A DNA stretch of 64,000 nt from Streptomyces sp. C10-9-1 (GTDB lineage: Bacteria; Actinomycetota; Actinomycetes; Streptomycetales; Streptomycetaceae). A program made the position numbers and the translations under genes. The first letter of the stretch is position 1; every line of letters begins with the position of its first letter. The notes beneath the pieces were generated by a model. The model was given only the letters and a program-made list of their open reading frames with translations, did no database searches and was not told the DNA's origin. The stretch covers positions 1-64,000 of the forward strand of contig NZ_JANHKP010000008.1 in NCBI RefSeq assembly GCF_024497955.1, in the 5' to 3' direction. Positions 1-8,182 of the stretch are shown piece by piece.

Positions 1-111
1 GGTTCCCGGGTTGCGAACAGTCGCACCGGTTGAACCAGTTTCACTTCATCAATTGAAGAGTGTGCTTGTTCGCTAAGTGCCGATGCCTCGTCCGCGAGGC
101 GGCCCGATAGA
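1..111 (+). other. 23S-5S rRNA spacer
   Basis: This stretch lies directly upstream of the 5S gene and has lower G+C than the protein genes. I cannot recognise the 3' end of a 23S gene in it, so it is best read as the transcribed spacer between 23S (outside the window) and 5S, including processing sequences. A short inverted repeat (cctcg tccg cgagg, about 87-100) could form a small hairpin just before the 5S start. Confidence 0.6.
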
Positions 112-230
112 GTTTCGGTGGTCATAGCGTTAGGGAAACGCCCGGTTACATTTCGAACCCGGAAGCTAAGCCTTTCAGCGCCGATGGTACTGCAGGGGGG
201 ACCCTGTGGGAGAGTAGGACGCCGCCGAAC
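112..230 (+). rRNA. rrf: 5S ribosomal RNA
   Basis: The sequence starts gtttcggtggtcatagcg and ends near gccgccgaac; these ends pair as helix I. Internal blocks such as gaacccggaagctaagcc and gggagagtaggac are the conserved 5S signatures. The length of about 119 nt is normal for an actinobacterial 5S. The ends are set by helix I pairing and could be off by one to three bases. It is the last gene of an rRNA operon read left to right and is followed at once by a strong terminator. Confidence 0.97.
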
Positions 231-240
231 AATCTTTCAA

Positions 241-290
241 AGGACCCGTGGTCCAGCGTTCACGCTGGACCACGGGTCCTTTTTGTTTTT
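241..290 (+). terminator. rRNA operon terminator
   Basis: A perfect 18-bp inverted repeat (arms 241-258 and 263-280, loop ttca) is followed by a T-rich tract (281-290). This is a classical intrinsic terminator placed about 10 nt after the 5S gene, so it ends the rRNA operon. Confidence 0.95.
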
Positions 291-362
291 CCCATGCCGA
301 AGCGCGACCGAACCCCGGCTGCGCGAGAATGACCTGTGGTACCCGAAGACAGGAGTCACCCG

Positions 363-2453
363 ATGACCGCCAACTCTCCCGACGACCGTCCGGATCGCGA
401 GCCGCGTCGCAGGGACGGTGGTGACAGGGGCGGCTTCCGCGGGGGACGGGACGACCGGGACCGCGGCCCCCGTCGTGACAACGATCGCAGTGGTTACCGG
501 GGCCCGCGTGACGATCGCCGTGACAACGATCGCGGTGGCTACCGTGGTCCGCGTGACGACCGCCGTGATGACCGTGGTGGTTTCCGTCGTGACGACGACC
601 GTGGTGGGCGTCCGGGTGGCGGCTTCCGTGGTCCGCGTGACGACCGTGGTGGTTTCCGCGGTCCGCGTGACGATCGCCGTGACGATCGCGGTGGTTTCCG
701 CGGTCCGCGTGACGATCGCCGTGACGATCGCGGTGGTTTCCGTGGTCCGCGCGAGGAGCGTTCCGGTGGCTACGGCCGTTCCGACGACCGCCAGGGTGGC
801 GGCTTCCGTGGTCCGCGTGACGATCGCCGTGATGACCGCGGCGGTTACCGTGGTCCGCGCGACGACCGTCAGGACGACCGCGGCGGCTTCCGCCGTGACG
901 ATCGCCGTGACAACGATCGCGGTGGCTACCGTGGTCCGCGTGACGACCGCCGTGATGACCGTGGTGGTCACCGTGGCCCGCGTGACGATCGCCGCGACGA
1001 CCGCGGTGGACGCGGCGGTGCCGGCGAGGGACGCCGTGATGACCGTGGTGGTTTCCGTCGTGACGACGACCGTGGTGGGCGTCCGGGTGGCGGCTTCCGT
1101 GGTCCGCGTGACGATCGCGGTGGTTTCCGTGGCCCGCGTGACGATCGCCGTGATGACCGTGGTGGTTTCCGTGGTCCGCGCGAGGAGCGTTCCGGTGGCT
1201 ACGGCCGTTCCGACGACCGCCAGGGTGGCGGCTTCCGTGGTCCGCGTGACGATCGCCGTGACGATCGCGGTGGTTTCCGTGGCCCGCGTGACGATCGCCG
1301 TGATGACCGTGGTGGTTTCCGTGGTCCGCGCGACGACCGCGGCGGCTTCCGCCGTGACGATCGCCGTGACAACGATCGCGGTGGCTACCGTGGTCCGCGT
1401 GACGAGCGTGGTGGTTTCCGCCGTGACGACGACCGTGGTGGGCGTCCGGGAGGCGGCTTCCGCGGGGGACGGGACGACCGGGACCGCGGCCCCCGCCGCG
1501 GCCGTGACGAGCGCTCCGGTGGCTACGGGCGCCGGGACGACCGCCAGGGCGGCGGCTTCCGCCGCGACGACCGCGAGCCCGTCAAGAGGCTTCCCATCCC
1601 GGACGACGTCACCGGTGACGAGATCGACAAGGATGTCCGGCAGGAGCTCCAGAGCCTGCCGAAGGGGCTCGCCGAGGATGTCGCGCGCAACCTCGTCATG
1701 GTCGCCAACCTGATCGACGAGGAGCCGGAGAAGGCGTACGAGTACTCCCGGGTGGCACTGCGGCTCGCCTCCAGGGTGGCCGCCGTGCGCGAGGCGGCGG
1801 GCTTCGCCGCGTACGCCACGCAGAAGTACTCCGAGGCACTGGCCGAGTTCCGTGCCGCCCGCCGGATGACCGGGACCGTGGAGCTGTGGCCCGTCATGGC
1901 CGACTGCGAACGCGGCCTGGGCCGGCCGGAGCGCGCTCTCGCCATGGCCGGTGAGCCGGAGGTGCAGAAGCTGGACAAGGCGGGCCAGGTCGAGATGCGT
2001 CTCGTCGCGGCCGGTGCCCGTCGCGACATGGACCAGCTCGACGCGGCGATCGTGACGCTGCAGAGCCCCGAACTCGCCTCCCAGTCGGTCCAGCCGTGGA
2101 CGGCCCGCCTGCGGTACGCCTACGCCGACGCCCTGATGGCGGCCGGGCGGGAGGACGAGGCGCGCGAGTGGTTCGCCAAGGCCCTCGAAGCGGACAAGGA
2201 CGGCACCACCGACGCCTCGGACCGCCTCGCCGAACTCGACGGGGTGGAGTTCGTGGACGTGATGGAGGCCCTCGACGGCGACGCCCCGCACCACGAGTCG
2301 GAAGCCGGTCCGCGGCCCGAGACCGGGTCCGAGGACGGAACCGGCGCGGAGAACGGCACGTCGGACGCCGCAGGCGACCGCGAGGAGCCCCGGTCCTCCG
2401 ACGCGGACGGCGCCGACACCGCCGCCGACCCGTCGGAGCGCTCGGCGGAGTAG
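363..2453 (+). CDS. RDDRG-repeat (RGG-like) protein with C-terminal TPR-like region
   Basis: A 696-residue protein. The start is the ATG at 363 because an AGGAG (351-355) lies 7 nt upstream. Residues about 20-400 are a low-complexity array built on a 14-residue unit (GFRGPRDDRRDDRG), rich in Arg, Gly and Asp, with variants such as REERSGGYGRSDDRQGG. Residues about 405-635 form a helical region with TPR-like stretches (for example YSEALAEFRAARRMTG); this half resembles a conserved actinobacterial TPR family. The last 60 residues are acidic and Ser/Thr/Glu-rich. There is no signal peptide or membrane segment, so it is cytoplasmic. RGG-type tracts usually bind RNA and can drive condensate formation; RNA binding is an inference here, supported only weakly by the position just after an rRNA operon. 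Its own terminator follows at 2478. Confidence 0.9.
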   Translation: MTANSPDDRPDREPRRRDGGDRGGFRGGRDDRDRGPRRDNDRSGYRGPRDDRRDNDRGGYRGPRDDRRDDRGGFRRDDDRGGRPGGGFRGPRDDRGGFRGPRDDRRDDRGGFRGPRDDRRDDRGGFRGPREERSGGYGRSDDRQGGGFRGPRDDRRDDRGGYRGPRDDRQDDRGGFRRDDRRDNDRGGYRGPRDDRRDDRGGHRGPRDDRRDDRGGRGGAGEGRRDDRGGFRRDDDRGGRPGGGFRGPRDDRGGFRGPRDDRRDDRGGFRGPREERSGGYGRSDDRQGGGFRGPRDDRRDDRGGFRGPRDDRRDDRGGFRGPRDDRGGFRRDDRRDNDRGGYRGPRDERGGFRRDDDRGGRPGGGFRGGRDDRDRGPRRGRDERSGGYGRRDDRQGGGFRRDDREPVKRLPIPDDVTGDEIDKDVRQELQSLPKGLAEDVARNLVMVANLIDEEPEKAYEYSRVALRLASRVAAVREAAGFAAYATQKYSEALAEFRAARRMTGTVELWPVMADCERGLGRPERALAMAGEPEVQKLDKAGQVEMRLVAAGARRDMDQLDAAIVTLQSPELASQSVQPWTARLRYAYADALMAAGREDEAREWFAKALEADKDGTTDASDRLAELDGVEFVDVMEALDGDAPHHESEAGPRPETGSEDGTGAENGTSDAAGDREEPRSSDADGADTAADPSERSAE
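430..1560 (+). repeat. Intragenic tandem repeats, 42-bp unit
   Basis: About 1.1 kb of imperfect direct repeats code for the Arg-Gly-Asp array. The basic unit is 42 bp (14 codons), so unit gain or loss keeps frame. A larger block is also duplicated: the text beginning at 561 recurs from 1032 (offset 471), while the GREERSGGYGRSDD block at 751 recurs at 1180 (offset 429). The two offsets differ by exactly 42, consistent with one unit gained or lost after a segmental duplication. Neighbouring genes carry nothing like it. Confidence 0.9.
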
Positions 2454-2477
2454 GGGGCCCCGGCCCCGGCACACGGA

Positions 2478-2505
2478 GGGCGGCACCCCGGACGGGGTGC
2501 CGCCC
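2478..2505 (+). terminator. Hairpin terminator after the RDDRG-repeat gene
   Basis: Twelve-base arms (2478-2489 and 2494-2505) with a 4-nt loop lie 25 nt after the stop. There is no U-tract, as is common for GC-rich actinobacterial terminators. It sits between convergent genes and may serve both. Confidence 0.75.
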
Positions 2506-2563
2506 CCCCCGTGCGTTCCGCTCCGGCCCGGCCCCGCCGGCGACGCGCGGGGCAGGAGGGGCG

Positions 2564-3856
2564 TCAGTCCAGCAGCAGGCTCCGCAGCACCAGCCCGGTC
2601 GCCGGCTTGGGGCCGAACGAGGTCGACTTGCGGGGCATCGTCACCCCGGCCCGAGCCAGGTCGCGGACGACCTCCTCGCGCACGGGGTGCATCAGCACCG
2701 CCGTGCCGCCCCGGCGCTCGGCCTGCTCCACCGCGGCCGCGGTGTCGTGGATGTACGCGATGTGCCCGGGGTCGTCCGGGACCTGCCACAGGTGCTCCAG
2801 CAGCGTCGAGTGCAGCACCGTCGCGTCCAGCGACCGCCATGCCTCCGGCGGGCCCTGCGGCACCGTGCGGTCCAGCAGGTCCGTGTCCGGACGGTCGACG
2901 AGGTGGAAGCCGCCGTCGCCCGCGAGGAGGAAGGCGTTGCCCTCGGCCGCCGCCTCCGCGAGCCCGTCGAGCGCCGCGGCCAGCGGACCGTCGAGTCTCC
3001 GCACGCGGAAGGAGTCCCCGAGCGCGGCCAGCGCCCCGGCGGTCGGCAGGCCCTGCAGCACCCGGTGGATGGCGCGGACCTGGAGGGGGTAGCGGGCCGT
3101 GTCGATCAGCAGGACCAGGCCGTAGGCCCACGGGTCGTCGGCGCCGGCTGCCGGGGGGCGGTCCCGGTGCAGGCGGAGATAGGTGGCCCACCGGTGGTGG
3201 CCGTCGGCGATCAGTGCCTGGCGCTGTGTCAGCTCCTCCTGGACCCGCGCGATCTCGCCGGGGTCGGTGACCGCCCAGAGCCGGTGCGCGAACCCGTCCT
3301 CCGTGGTGGTCCGGATGAGCGGGGGCGTCTGCGCGGCGCGCTCGACGACCGTCTCCGCCTCCACCGGCCCGGGCTCACCGCGGTAGGTCAGCAGCAGGGG
3401 TTCCAGGTTGGCGGCCGTGCTGCGCATCAGGGCGGCGCGGTCGGCGACGATGTCCGGCATCACGTCCTCGTGGGGGAGGACGACTCCCTCCGAGGGCGTG
3501 GAGAGCGCGAGTGCGCCGATCACCCCGCGCTGGAGGAGTTCTCCCCGCCGCTGCTCGTACACGTAGAGCGCGGGCTCCGGATCCGCGGCCAGGACCCCCT
3601 CGGACAGCCACCGCGACAGCGTCTCGGCCGCCTGACGGTGACGTGCCTCGGCGGAGTCGGCCTGGGGGAGGATCAGGCGCACGATGTTGTGCGGGTCCGC
3701 CGACTCCAGGTGGTGCAGGCCGTCGGGCCGGACCACGACGTCGTAGGGCGGCGAGGTCACGGCGGCGAGGCTGCCCACCCGGTCGGGGACGTAGCGCAGT
3801 CCGCGGAACGGGATCAGGTGCAGGCCGCCATCGGCCGCAGGACCGTCGGTGTTCAT
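2564..3856 (-). CDS. DUF1015 family protein
   Basis: A 430-residue soluble protein of the DUF1015 family, which I recognise from the opening (LTSPPYDVV-type motif, here AAVTSPPYDVVVRPDG), PHNIVRLILP and the central DGHHRWATYLRLH block. The family is widespread; its biochemical role is not known to me. It is convergent with the RDDRG-repeat gene. ATG at 3856 gives the usual family start; an upstream in-frame ATG at 3883 would add nine residues. Neither has a clear Shine-Dalgarno sequence. Confidence 0.88.
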   Translation of the reverse strand: MNTDGPAADGGLHLIPFRGLRYVPDRVGSLAAVTSPPYDVVVRPDGLHHLESADPHNIVRLILPQADSAEARHRQAAETLSRWLSEGVLAADPEPALYVYEQRRGELLQRGVIGALALSTPSEGVVLPHEDVMPDIVADRAALMRSTAANLEPLLLTYRGEPGPVEAETVVERAAQTPPLIRTTTEDGFAHRLWAVTDPGEIARVQEELTQRQALIADGHHRWATYLRLHRDRPPAAGADDPWAYGLVLLIDTARYPLQVRAIHRVLQGLPTAGALAALGDSFRVRRLDGPLAAALDGLAEAAAEGNAFLLAGDGGFHLVDRPDTDLLDRTVPQGPPEAWRSLDATVLHSTLLEHLWQVPDDPGHIAYIHDTAAAVEQAERRGGTAVLMHPVREEVVRDLARAGVTMPRKSTSFGPKPATGLVLRSLLLD

Positions 3857-3943
3857 CAGGGCATCGTATGCGGCCCGCGCCATGAGGGATGATCGGGGGA
3901 GCGACCGGGAGCGGCCCGGGAGCGGCACGAGGACGGGACAGGC

Positions 3944-4972
3944 ATGAGCAGGCAGGGCATCGGACGGCCGGGCGCGAGCGGGGTCGCGCCGGCCGAGGCG
4001 TACGACACGGCCCTGCTCGACCTGGACGGGGTCGTGTACGCGGGCGGCGCGGCGATCGACCATGCCGTGGACTCCCTCGCGGCCGCCCGCGGCCGCGGTA
4101 TGCGCCTCGCCTACGTCACCAACAACGCCCTGCGGACCCCGGACGCCGTCGCCGCGCACCTGACCGAGCTCGGTATCCCCTCCGAAGCGGAGGACGTCGT
4201 CACCTCGGCGCAGGCCGTGGCCCGGCTCATCGCCGACCAGGTCCCCGCCGGGGCGCGGGTGCTGGTCGTCGGGGGCGAGGGGCTGCGGACCGCCCTGCGG
4301 GAGCGCGGACTGGTGCCGGTGGAGTCCGCCGACGACGACCCCGCGGCCGTGGTGCAGGGCTACGGGGGCCCGGAGCTGGCCTGGAGCCGCTTCGCGGAGG
4401 CGTCCTACGCGGTGGCGCGCGGGGTGCCCTGGTTCGCCTCCAACACCGATCTGACCATCCCGGGAGCCCGCGGCATCGGGCCGGGCAACGGGGCCGCGGT
4501 CGAGGTGGTGCGCATCGCCACCGGCGCCGAGCCCCAGGTGGCCGGGAAGCCGCTTCCCCCGATGCACCGCGAGACGGTCCTGCGGACCGGGGCGCGCCGT
4601 CCGCTCGTCGTCGGCGACCGCCTGGACACCGACATCGAGGGCGCGTTCAACGGGGGAGTGGACTCGCTGCTGGTGCTGACCGGGGTCACGGACGCGGCCC
4701 TGCTCCTCGCGGCAGAGCCGAGGCACCGGCCCACCTATGTGGACGCCGACCTGCGCGGCCTGCTCCTCGCGCAGCCCGAGGTGGTCCCCGCGGACGGCGG
4801 GTTCCGCTGCGGCGGCTGGAGGGCCGCCGCCCGTGGCGGGGCGCTGCTGCTGGAGGGCGAGGGGGATCCGCTGGACGGCCTGCGGGCCCTGTGCGGGGCG
4901 GCCTGGAGCGATGCGGGCGACGGCCGCTGCGGCCTCGACGCGGGCAAGGCGCTGGCGCTGCTGGGCTGGTGA
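3944..4972 (+). CDS. HAD-superfamily (class IIA, NagD-like) phosphatase
   Basis: A 342-residue cytoplasmic HAD hydrolase. Motif I is LDLDGVVY with D26 as the predicted nucleophile and D28 as the acid/base; motif II is VTNNA; motif IV is GDRLDTDIEGA. The large C2-type cap between them is that of the NagD/p-nitrophenylphosphatase class, which dephosphorylates small sugar or nucleotide phosphates. The exact substrate cannot be read from sequence. It is divergent from the DUF1015 gene with a short shared intergenic region. The C-terminal 80 residues (after about 260) are an actinobacterial extension. Confidence 0.88.
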   Translation: MSRQGIGRPGASGVAPAEAYDTALLDLDGVVYAGGAAIDHAVDSLAAARGRGMRLAYVTNNALRTPDAVAAHLTELGIPSEAEDVVTSAQAVARLIADQVPAGARVLVVGGEGLRTALRERGLVPVESADDDPAAVVQGYGGPELAWSRFAEASYAVARGVPWFASNTDLTIPGARGIGPGNGAAVEVVRIATGAEPQVAGKPLPPMHRETVLRTGARRPLVVGDRLDTDIEGAFNGGVDSLLVLTGVTDAALLLAAEPRHRPTYVDADLRGLLLAQPEVVPADGGFRCGGWRAAARGGALLLEGEGDPLDGLRALCGAAWSDAGDGRCGLDAGKALALLGW

Positions 4973-5067
4973 CACCGCGCCGGGCCGGTCCGGCGGGGCC
5001 AGGGAGCTCTGCCGTGCGGGCCCGGTGCGGTGGGTTCCCGCCGGTGACGCACCAGCGGGCCGGATCG

Positions 5068-5086
5068 CGAGGGTAGGCTAACCTAA
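5068..5086 (+). promoter_or_regulatory. Iron box (DmdR/IdeR-type operator)
   Basis: The 19 bases ending TAGGCTAACCTAA match the actinobacterial iron box (TTAGGTTAGGCTAACCTAA, from memory) at 16 of 19 positions, with the right-hand 13 bases perfect. It ends only 4 nt before the GTG start of the first siderophore permease. DmdR/IdeR with Fe2+ would repress, so the importer should be switched on in iron starvation. The closeness to the start suggests a leaderless or near-leaderless mRNA. Confidence 0.88.
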
Positions 5087-5090
5087 CCGG

Positions 5091-6143
5091 GTGTTGGTCG
5101 AGAGTCCTCCCCGAGAGAGCGCGGAGCCCGCGGCGGCCCCGGCCGTCCCCGGGCGCCGAGCCCTGCGCACCGCGGGGCTGGCGGTCGCCGTCGCCGTCCT
5201 GCTGCTGCTGTGCGTCGCGAGCATCGCCGTCGGCGCCAAACCGGTCCCGGTGTCCGAGGTGTGGCACGGGCTGTTCCACTACTCCGGCACCGCCAACGAC
5301 GTCGTCATCCGCGACGTGCGCGTGCCGCGGACGCTCCTCGGGCTGGTCGCCGGCGTCGGGCTCGGGCTCGCCGGGGCGGTCATGCAGGCCCTGACCCGCA
5401 ACCCGCTCGCCGACCCCGGCCTGCTGGGCATCAACGCGGGCGCCTCCGCAGCCGTCGTGTCCGCGATCACCTTCCTCGGAGTCACCTCGCTCGGCGGCTA
5501 CGTGTGGTTCGCCTTCGCGGGGGCCGCCGTCGTCTCCGCCGCCGTCTACGTGCTCGGCGGCAGCCGCGGTGCCACCCCCGTCCGGCTCGCCCTCGCGGGG
5601 ACCGCCGCGACCGCCGCGCTCTACGGCTACATCAACGCCGTCCAGCTGCTGGACGCGGCGGCGCTGGAGCGGCTGCGCTTCTGGACCGTCGGCTCGCTGT
5701 CGACCGCCGACCTGCGGACCGTCCTGACCATCCTGCCCTTCGTCGCCGCGGGCGCACTGCTCGCGCTGCTGCTGGCCAGGCCGCTCAACGCCATGGAGAT
5801 GGGCGACGACACCGCACGGGCGCTGGGCGCCCACCTCACCCGCACCCGGGTGCTCGCCATGGTCTGCGTGACGCTGCTGTGCGGTGCCGCCACCGCCGCC
5901 TGCGGCCCGATCGTCTTCGTCGGGCTGATGGTGCCCCATGTCGTCCGTGCCGTCACCGGCCCCGACATGCGGTGGGTGCTGCCCTACTGCGCCGTCCTCG
6001 CCCCCGTGCTGCTGCTCGGGGCGGACGTGCTGGGCCGCGTCGTGACCCGCCCCGCCGAGCTCCAGGTCGGCATCGTCACCGCGCTGATCGGCGGCCCGGT
6101 GTTCGTCCAACTCGTCCGCCGCAAGAGGATGGCCCAGCTGTGA
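5091..6143 (+). CDS. Iron-siderophore ABC transporter permease 1 (FecCD family)
   Basis: A 350-residue polytopic membrane protein of the FecCD/BtuC family. It has a short cytoplasmic N-tail, then about ten hydrophobic segments beginning near residue 27. Family signatures are RVPRTLLGLVAGVGLGLAG, MQALTRNPLADPGLLGINAGA and, near the C-terminus, GPIVFVGLMVPHVVRAVTG. It would form a heterodimer with the product of the next gene and carry ferric siderophore across the membrane. Start is GTG at 5091, with no Shine-Dalgarno sequence and the iron box immediately upstream. It overlaps the next gene by 4 nt. Confidence 0.94.
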   Translation: MLVESPPRESAEPAAAPAVPGRRALRTAGLAVAVAVLLLLCVASIAVGAKPVPVSEVWHGLFHYSGTANDVVIRDVRVPRTLLGLVAGVGLGLAGAVMQALTRNPLADPGLLGINAGASAAVVSAITFLGVTSLGGYVWFAFAGAAVVSAAVYVLGGSRGATPVRLALAGTAATAALYGYINAVQLLDAAALERLRFWTVGSLSTADLRTVLTILPFVAAGALLALLLARPLNAMEMGDDTARALGAHLTRTRVLAMVCVTLLCGAATAACGPIVFVGLMVPHVVRAVTGPDMRWVLPYCAVLAPVLLLGADVLGRVVTRPAELQVGIVTALIGGPVFVQLVRRKRMAQL

Positions 6144-7213
6144 CGGCCCCGACCACCACCTCCGCGGACACCGCGACCCGCTCCGTGCGGGCGCTGCGCA
6201 CCCCCGGCGGCCTCTCCGTCCGGGTCGACCCGCGGGCCGCGCTCGTCACCGTGCTCGTCGGCGCCGCGGCCGTCGCGGTCGGCGTGGTGCTCATCGGCAG
6301 CGGCGACTACCCCCTGTCCTTCGGCCAGGTCGTGGACACCCTGCTCGGCAACGGCACCGCGGCGCAGGAGTTCGTCGTCCGGGACCTGAGGCTGCCCCGG
6401 GCGCTGGTCGCCGTGCTCGTCGGCGCCTCGCTCGCACTCAGCGGTGCGATCTTCCAGTCGCTGTCCCGCAACCCCCTCGGCAGCCCGGACGTCATCGGCT
6501 TCAGCCACGGGGCGAGCGTCGGCGCGCTGAGCGTGATCGTCCTCTCCGGCGGGAGCGCCCTCACCGTCTCGCTCGGGGCCGTCGCCGGGGGCCTGGCCAC
6601 CGGTGCCCTGGTCTACACCCTGGCCTGGAGGCGGGGGGTGCACGGGCTGCGGCTGGTCCTCGTCGGCATCGGCGTCGCCGCCATGCTCAGCGCGGTGATC
6701 CACTTCCTGGTCACCAAGGCCAACCTGGTCGACGCGACCCGCGCCACCCTGTGGATGACCGGCTCGCTCGACGGCCGGGACTGGGCCCAGGTCGGTCCGC
6801 TGGCCCTCGTCCTGGCCGTGCTCGTGCCCGTGACCCTGGTCCACGGCAGACCCCTGCGGATGCTGGAGATGGGGGACGACGCCGCGTACGCCCTCGGCGT
6901 CCCCCTGGAGCGCACCCGGATCGTGCTGATCGGCTGCGGCGTGCTGTTCATCGCCGTGGCCACCGGCGCGGCCGGCCCCATCGCCTTCGTGGCCCTCAGC
7001 GCCCCGCAGCTCGCCCGGCGCCTCACCCGGGCGCCCGGACCCAACCTGGCAGCGGCCGCCGTCATGGGCGCCGCGCTGCTCCTCGCCGCCGACTGGATCG
7101 CCACCGAGGCGTTCCCCGGACGGCAGCTGCCCGTGGGCGTGGTCACCGGCGTCCTCGGCGGCTGCTACCTGCTCTGGCTGCTCGTCACCGAGCGCAGGGC
7201 CGGTCGCCTGTGA
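6140..7213 (+). CDS. Iron-siderophore ABC transporter permease 2 (FecCD family)
   Basis: A 357-residue FecCD-type permease, paralogous to its upstream neighbour. Signatures are LRLPRALVAVLVGASLALSG, FQSLSRNPLGSPDVIGFSHGA and AAGPIAFVALSAPQLARRL. About ten membrane segments are visible. The GTG start at 6140 overlaps the preceding stop, indicating translational coupling, with agagg about 10 nt upstream. It is predicted to pair one-to-one with permease 1. No periplasmic-type binding lipoprotein gene lies in the cluster, so the receptor must be encoded elsewhere. Confidence 0.94.
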   Translation: MTAPTTTSADTATRSVRALRTPGGLSVRVDPRAALVTVLVGAAAVAVGVVLIGSGDYPLSFGQVVDTLLGNGTAAQEFVVRDLRLPRALVAVLVGASLALSGAIFQSLSRNPLGSPDVIGFSHGASVGALSVIVLSGGSALTVSLGAVAGGLATGALVYTLAWRRGVHGLRLVLVGIGVAAMLSAVIHFLVTKANLVDATRATLWMTGSLDGRDWAQVGPLALVLAVLVPVTLVHGRPLRMLEMGDDAAYALGVPLERTRIVLIGCGVLFIAVATGAAGPIAFVALSAPQLARRLTRAPGPNLAAAAVMGAALLLAADWIATEAFPGRQLPVGVVTGVLGGCYLLWLLVTERRAGRL

Positions 7214-7331
7214 GGCGCCCCCGCGCCGTGGGACGGCTGCCACGGGACGACGACGACACCCCCGTGGGGCGGCGATGACCGGCCCCACGACCCCGCAGAA
7301 CCCCACCCGGCACCCCAGGAGTACGAGCGGC

Positions 7332-8132
7332 ATGCAGCGCCTCACCGCGGAACAGGTCACCCTCGCCTACGACCAGCGGGTCATCGCCGAGAACCTCTCG
7401 GTGGAGATACCCGACAACTCCTTCACGGTGATCGTCGGCCCCAACGCCTGCGGCAAGTCCACCCTGCTGCGCGCCCTGTCCCGGATGCTCCGGCCGACGC
7501 GGGGGCGGGTGCTGCTCGACGGGCAGGCGATCCATGCGCTGCCCGCCCGGAAGGTGGCCCGCACCCTCGGGCTGCTGCCCCAGTCCTCCGTCGCGCCGGA
7601 CGGCATCACGGTGGCCGACCTGGTCGCCCGCGGCCGCTACCCGCACCAGGGGCTGCTGCGCCAGTGGTCCCCCCAGGACGAGCGGATCGTGCAGGAGTCG
7701 ATGGCGGCGACGGGCGTACGGGAGCTCGGCGAGCGCTATGTGGACGAGCTGTCGGGCGGTCAGCGCCAGCGGGTGTGGATCGCCATGGCCCTGGCACAGC
7801 AGACGCCGCTGCTCCTCCTCGACGAGCCGACCACCTTCCTGGACATCCAGCACCAGCTGGAGGTGCTGGACCTCTGCGCCGATCTGCACGAGTCCCAGGG
7901 CCGGACGCTGGTCGCGGTCCTGCACGACCTCAACCAGGCGGCGCGCTACGCCACCCATCTGATCGCACTGCGCGACGGCCGGGTCGTGGCGGAGGGGCCG
8001 CCCGGGGACGTGGTGACGGCCGAGCTGGTGGAGCACGTCTTCCGGGTGAGGAGCCAGATCATCGAGGACCCCGAGTCGGGCACCCCGCTGGTGGTGCCGG
8101 TGGCCCGGGCCCGGGGAGCGAAGGCCGCCTGA
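7332..8132 (+). CDS. Iron-siderophore ABC transporter ATP-binding protein (FepC-like)
   Basis: A 266-residue ABC ATPase that would power the two FecCD permeases. Walker A is GPNACGKSTLL, the Q-loop is GLLPQSS, the signature LSGGQRQRVWIAMALAQ, Walker B LLLLDEPTTFLD and the H-loop VLHDLNQAARYA. These match FepC/FhuC ATPases of siderophore importers. I chose ATG 7332 because AGGAG (7317-7321) precedes it; ATG 7275 is an alternative giving a 19-residue disordered extension. A gap of about 120 nt from permease 2 suggests the same operon under iron control. Confidence 0.93.
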   Translation: MQRLTAEQVTLAYDQRVIAENLSVEIPDNSFTVIVGPNACGKSTLLRALSRMLRPTRGRVLLDGQAIHALPARKVARTLGLLPQSSVAPDGITVADLVARGRYPHQGLLRQWSPQDERIVQESMAATGVRELGERYVDELSGGQRQRVWIAMALAQQTPLLLLDEPTTFLDIQHQLEVLDLCADLHESQGRTLVAVLHDLNQAARYATHLIALRDGRVVAEGPPGDVVTAELVEHVFRVRSQIIEDPESGTPLVVPVARARGAKAA

Positions 8133-8182
8133 CGGCGGGCCCGGTTGCGCCCGCCCCGTCCCCGGGAGGGGTGCGCAGCCGG

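Noticed and set aside
118..366. 82-codon frame inside the 5S region
   Set aside because: It overlaps the 5S RNA and terminator and has no similarity or ribosome-binding site.
430..1560. Repeat array as a possible CRISPR
   Set aside because: Units are contiguous and imperfect, without unique spacers of uniform length, and lie inside a coding frame.
237..3191. A 984-codon minus-strand open frame across the RDDRG repeat gene
   Set aside because: It is the reverse of the in-frame repeats (biased codons lack stops), gives a Thr/Ala/Val-rich nonsense repeat, and has no ribosome-binding site or known domain.
2096..3892. 598-codon plus-strand frame through the DUF1015 gene
   Set aside because: It is antisense to a recognised family with clear motifs; its composition (Arg/Gly/Val-rich) is the usual GC-rich shadow.
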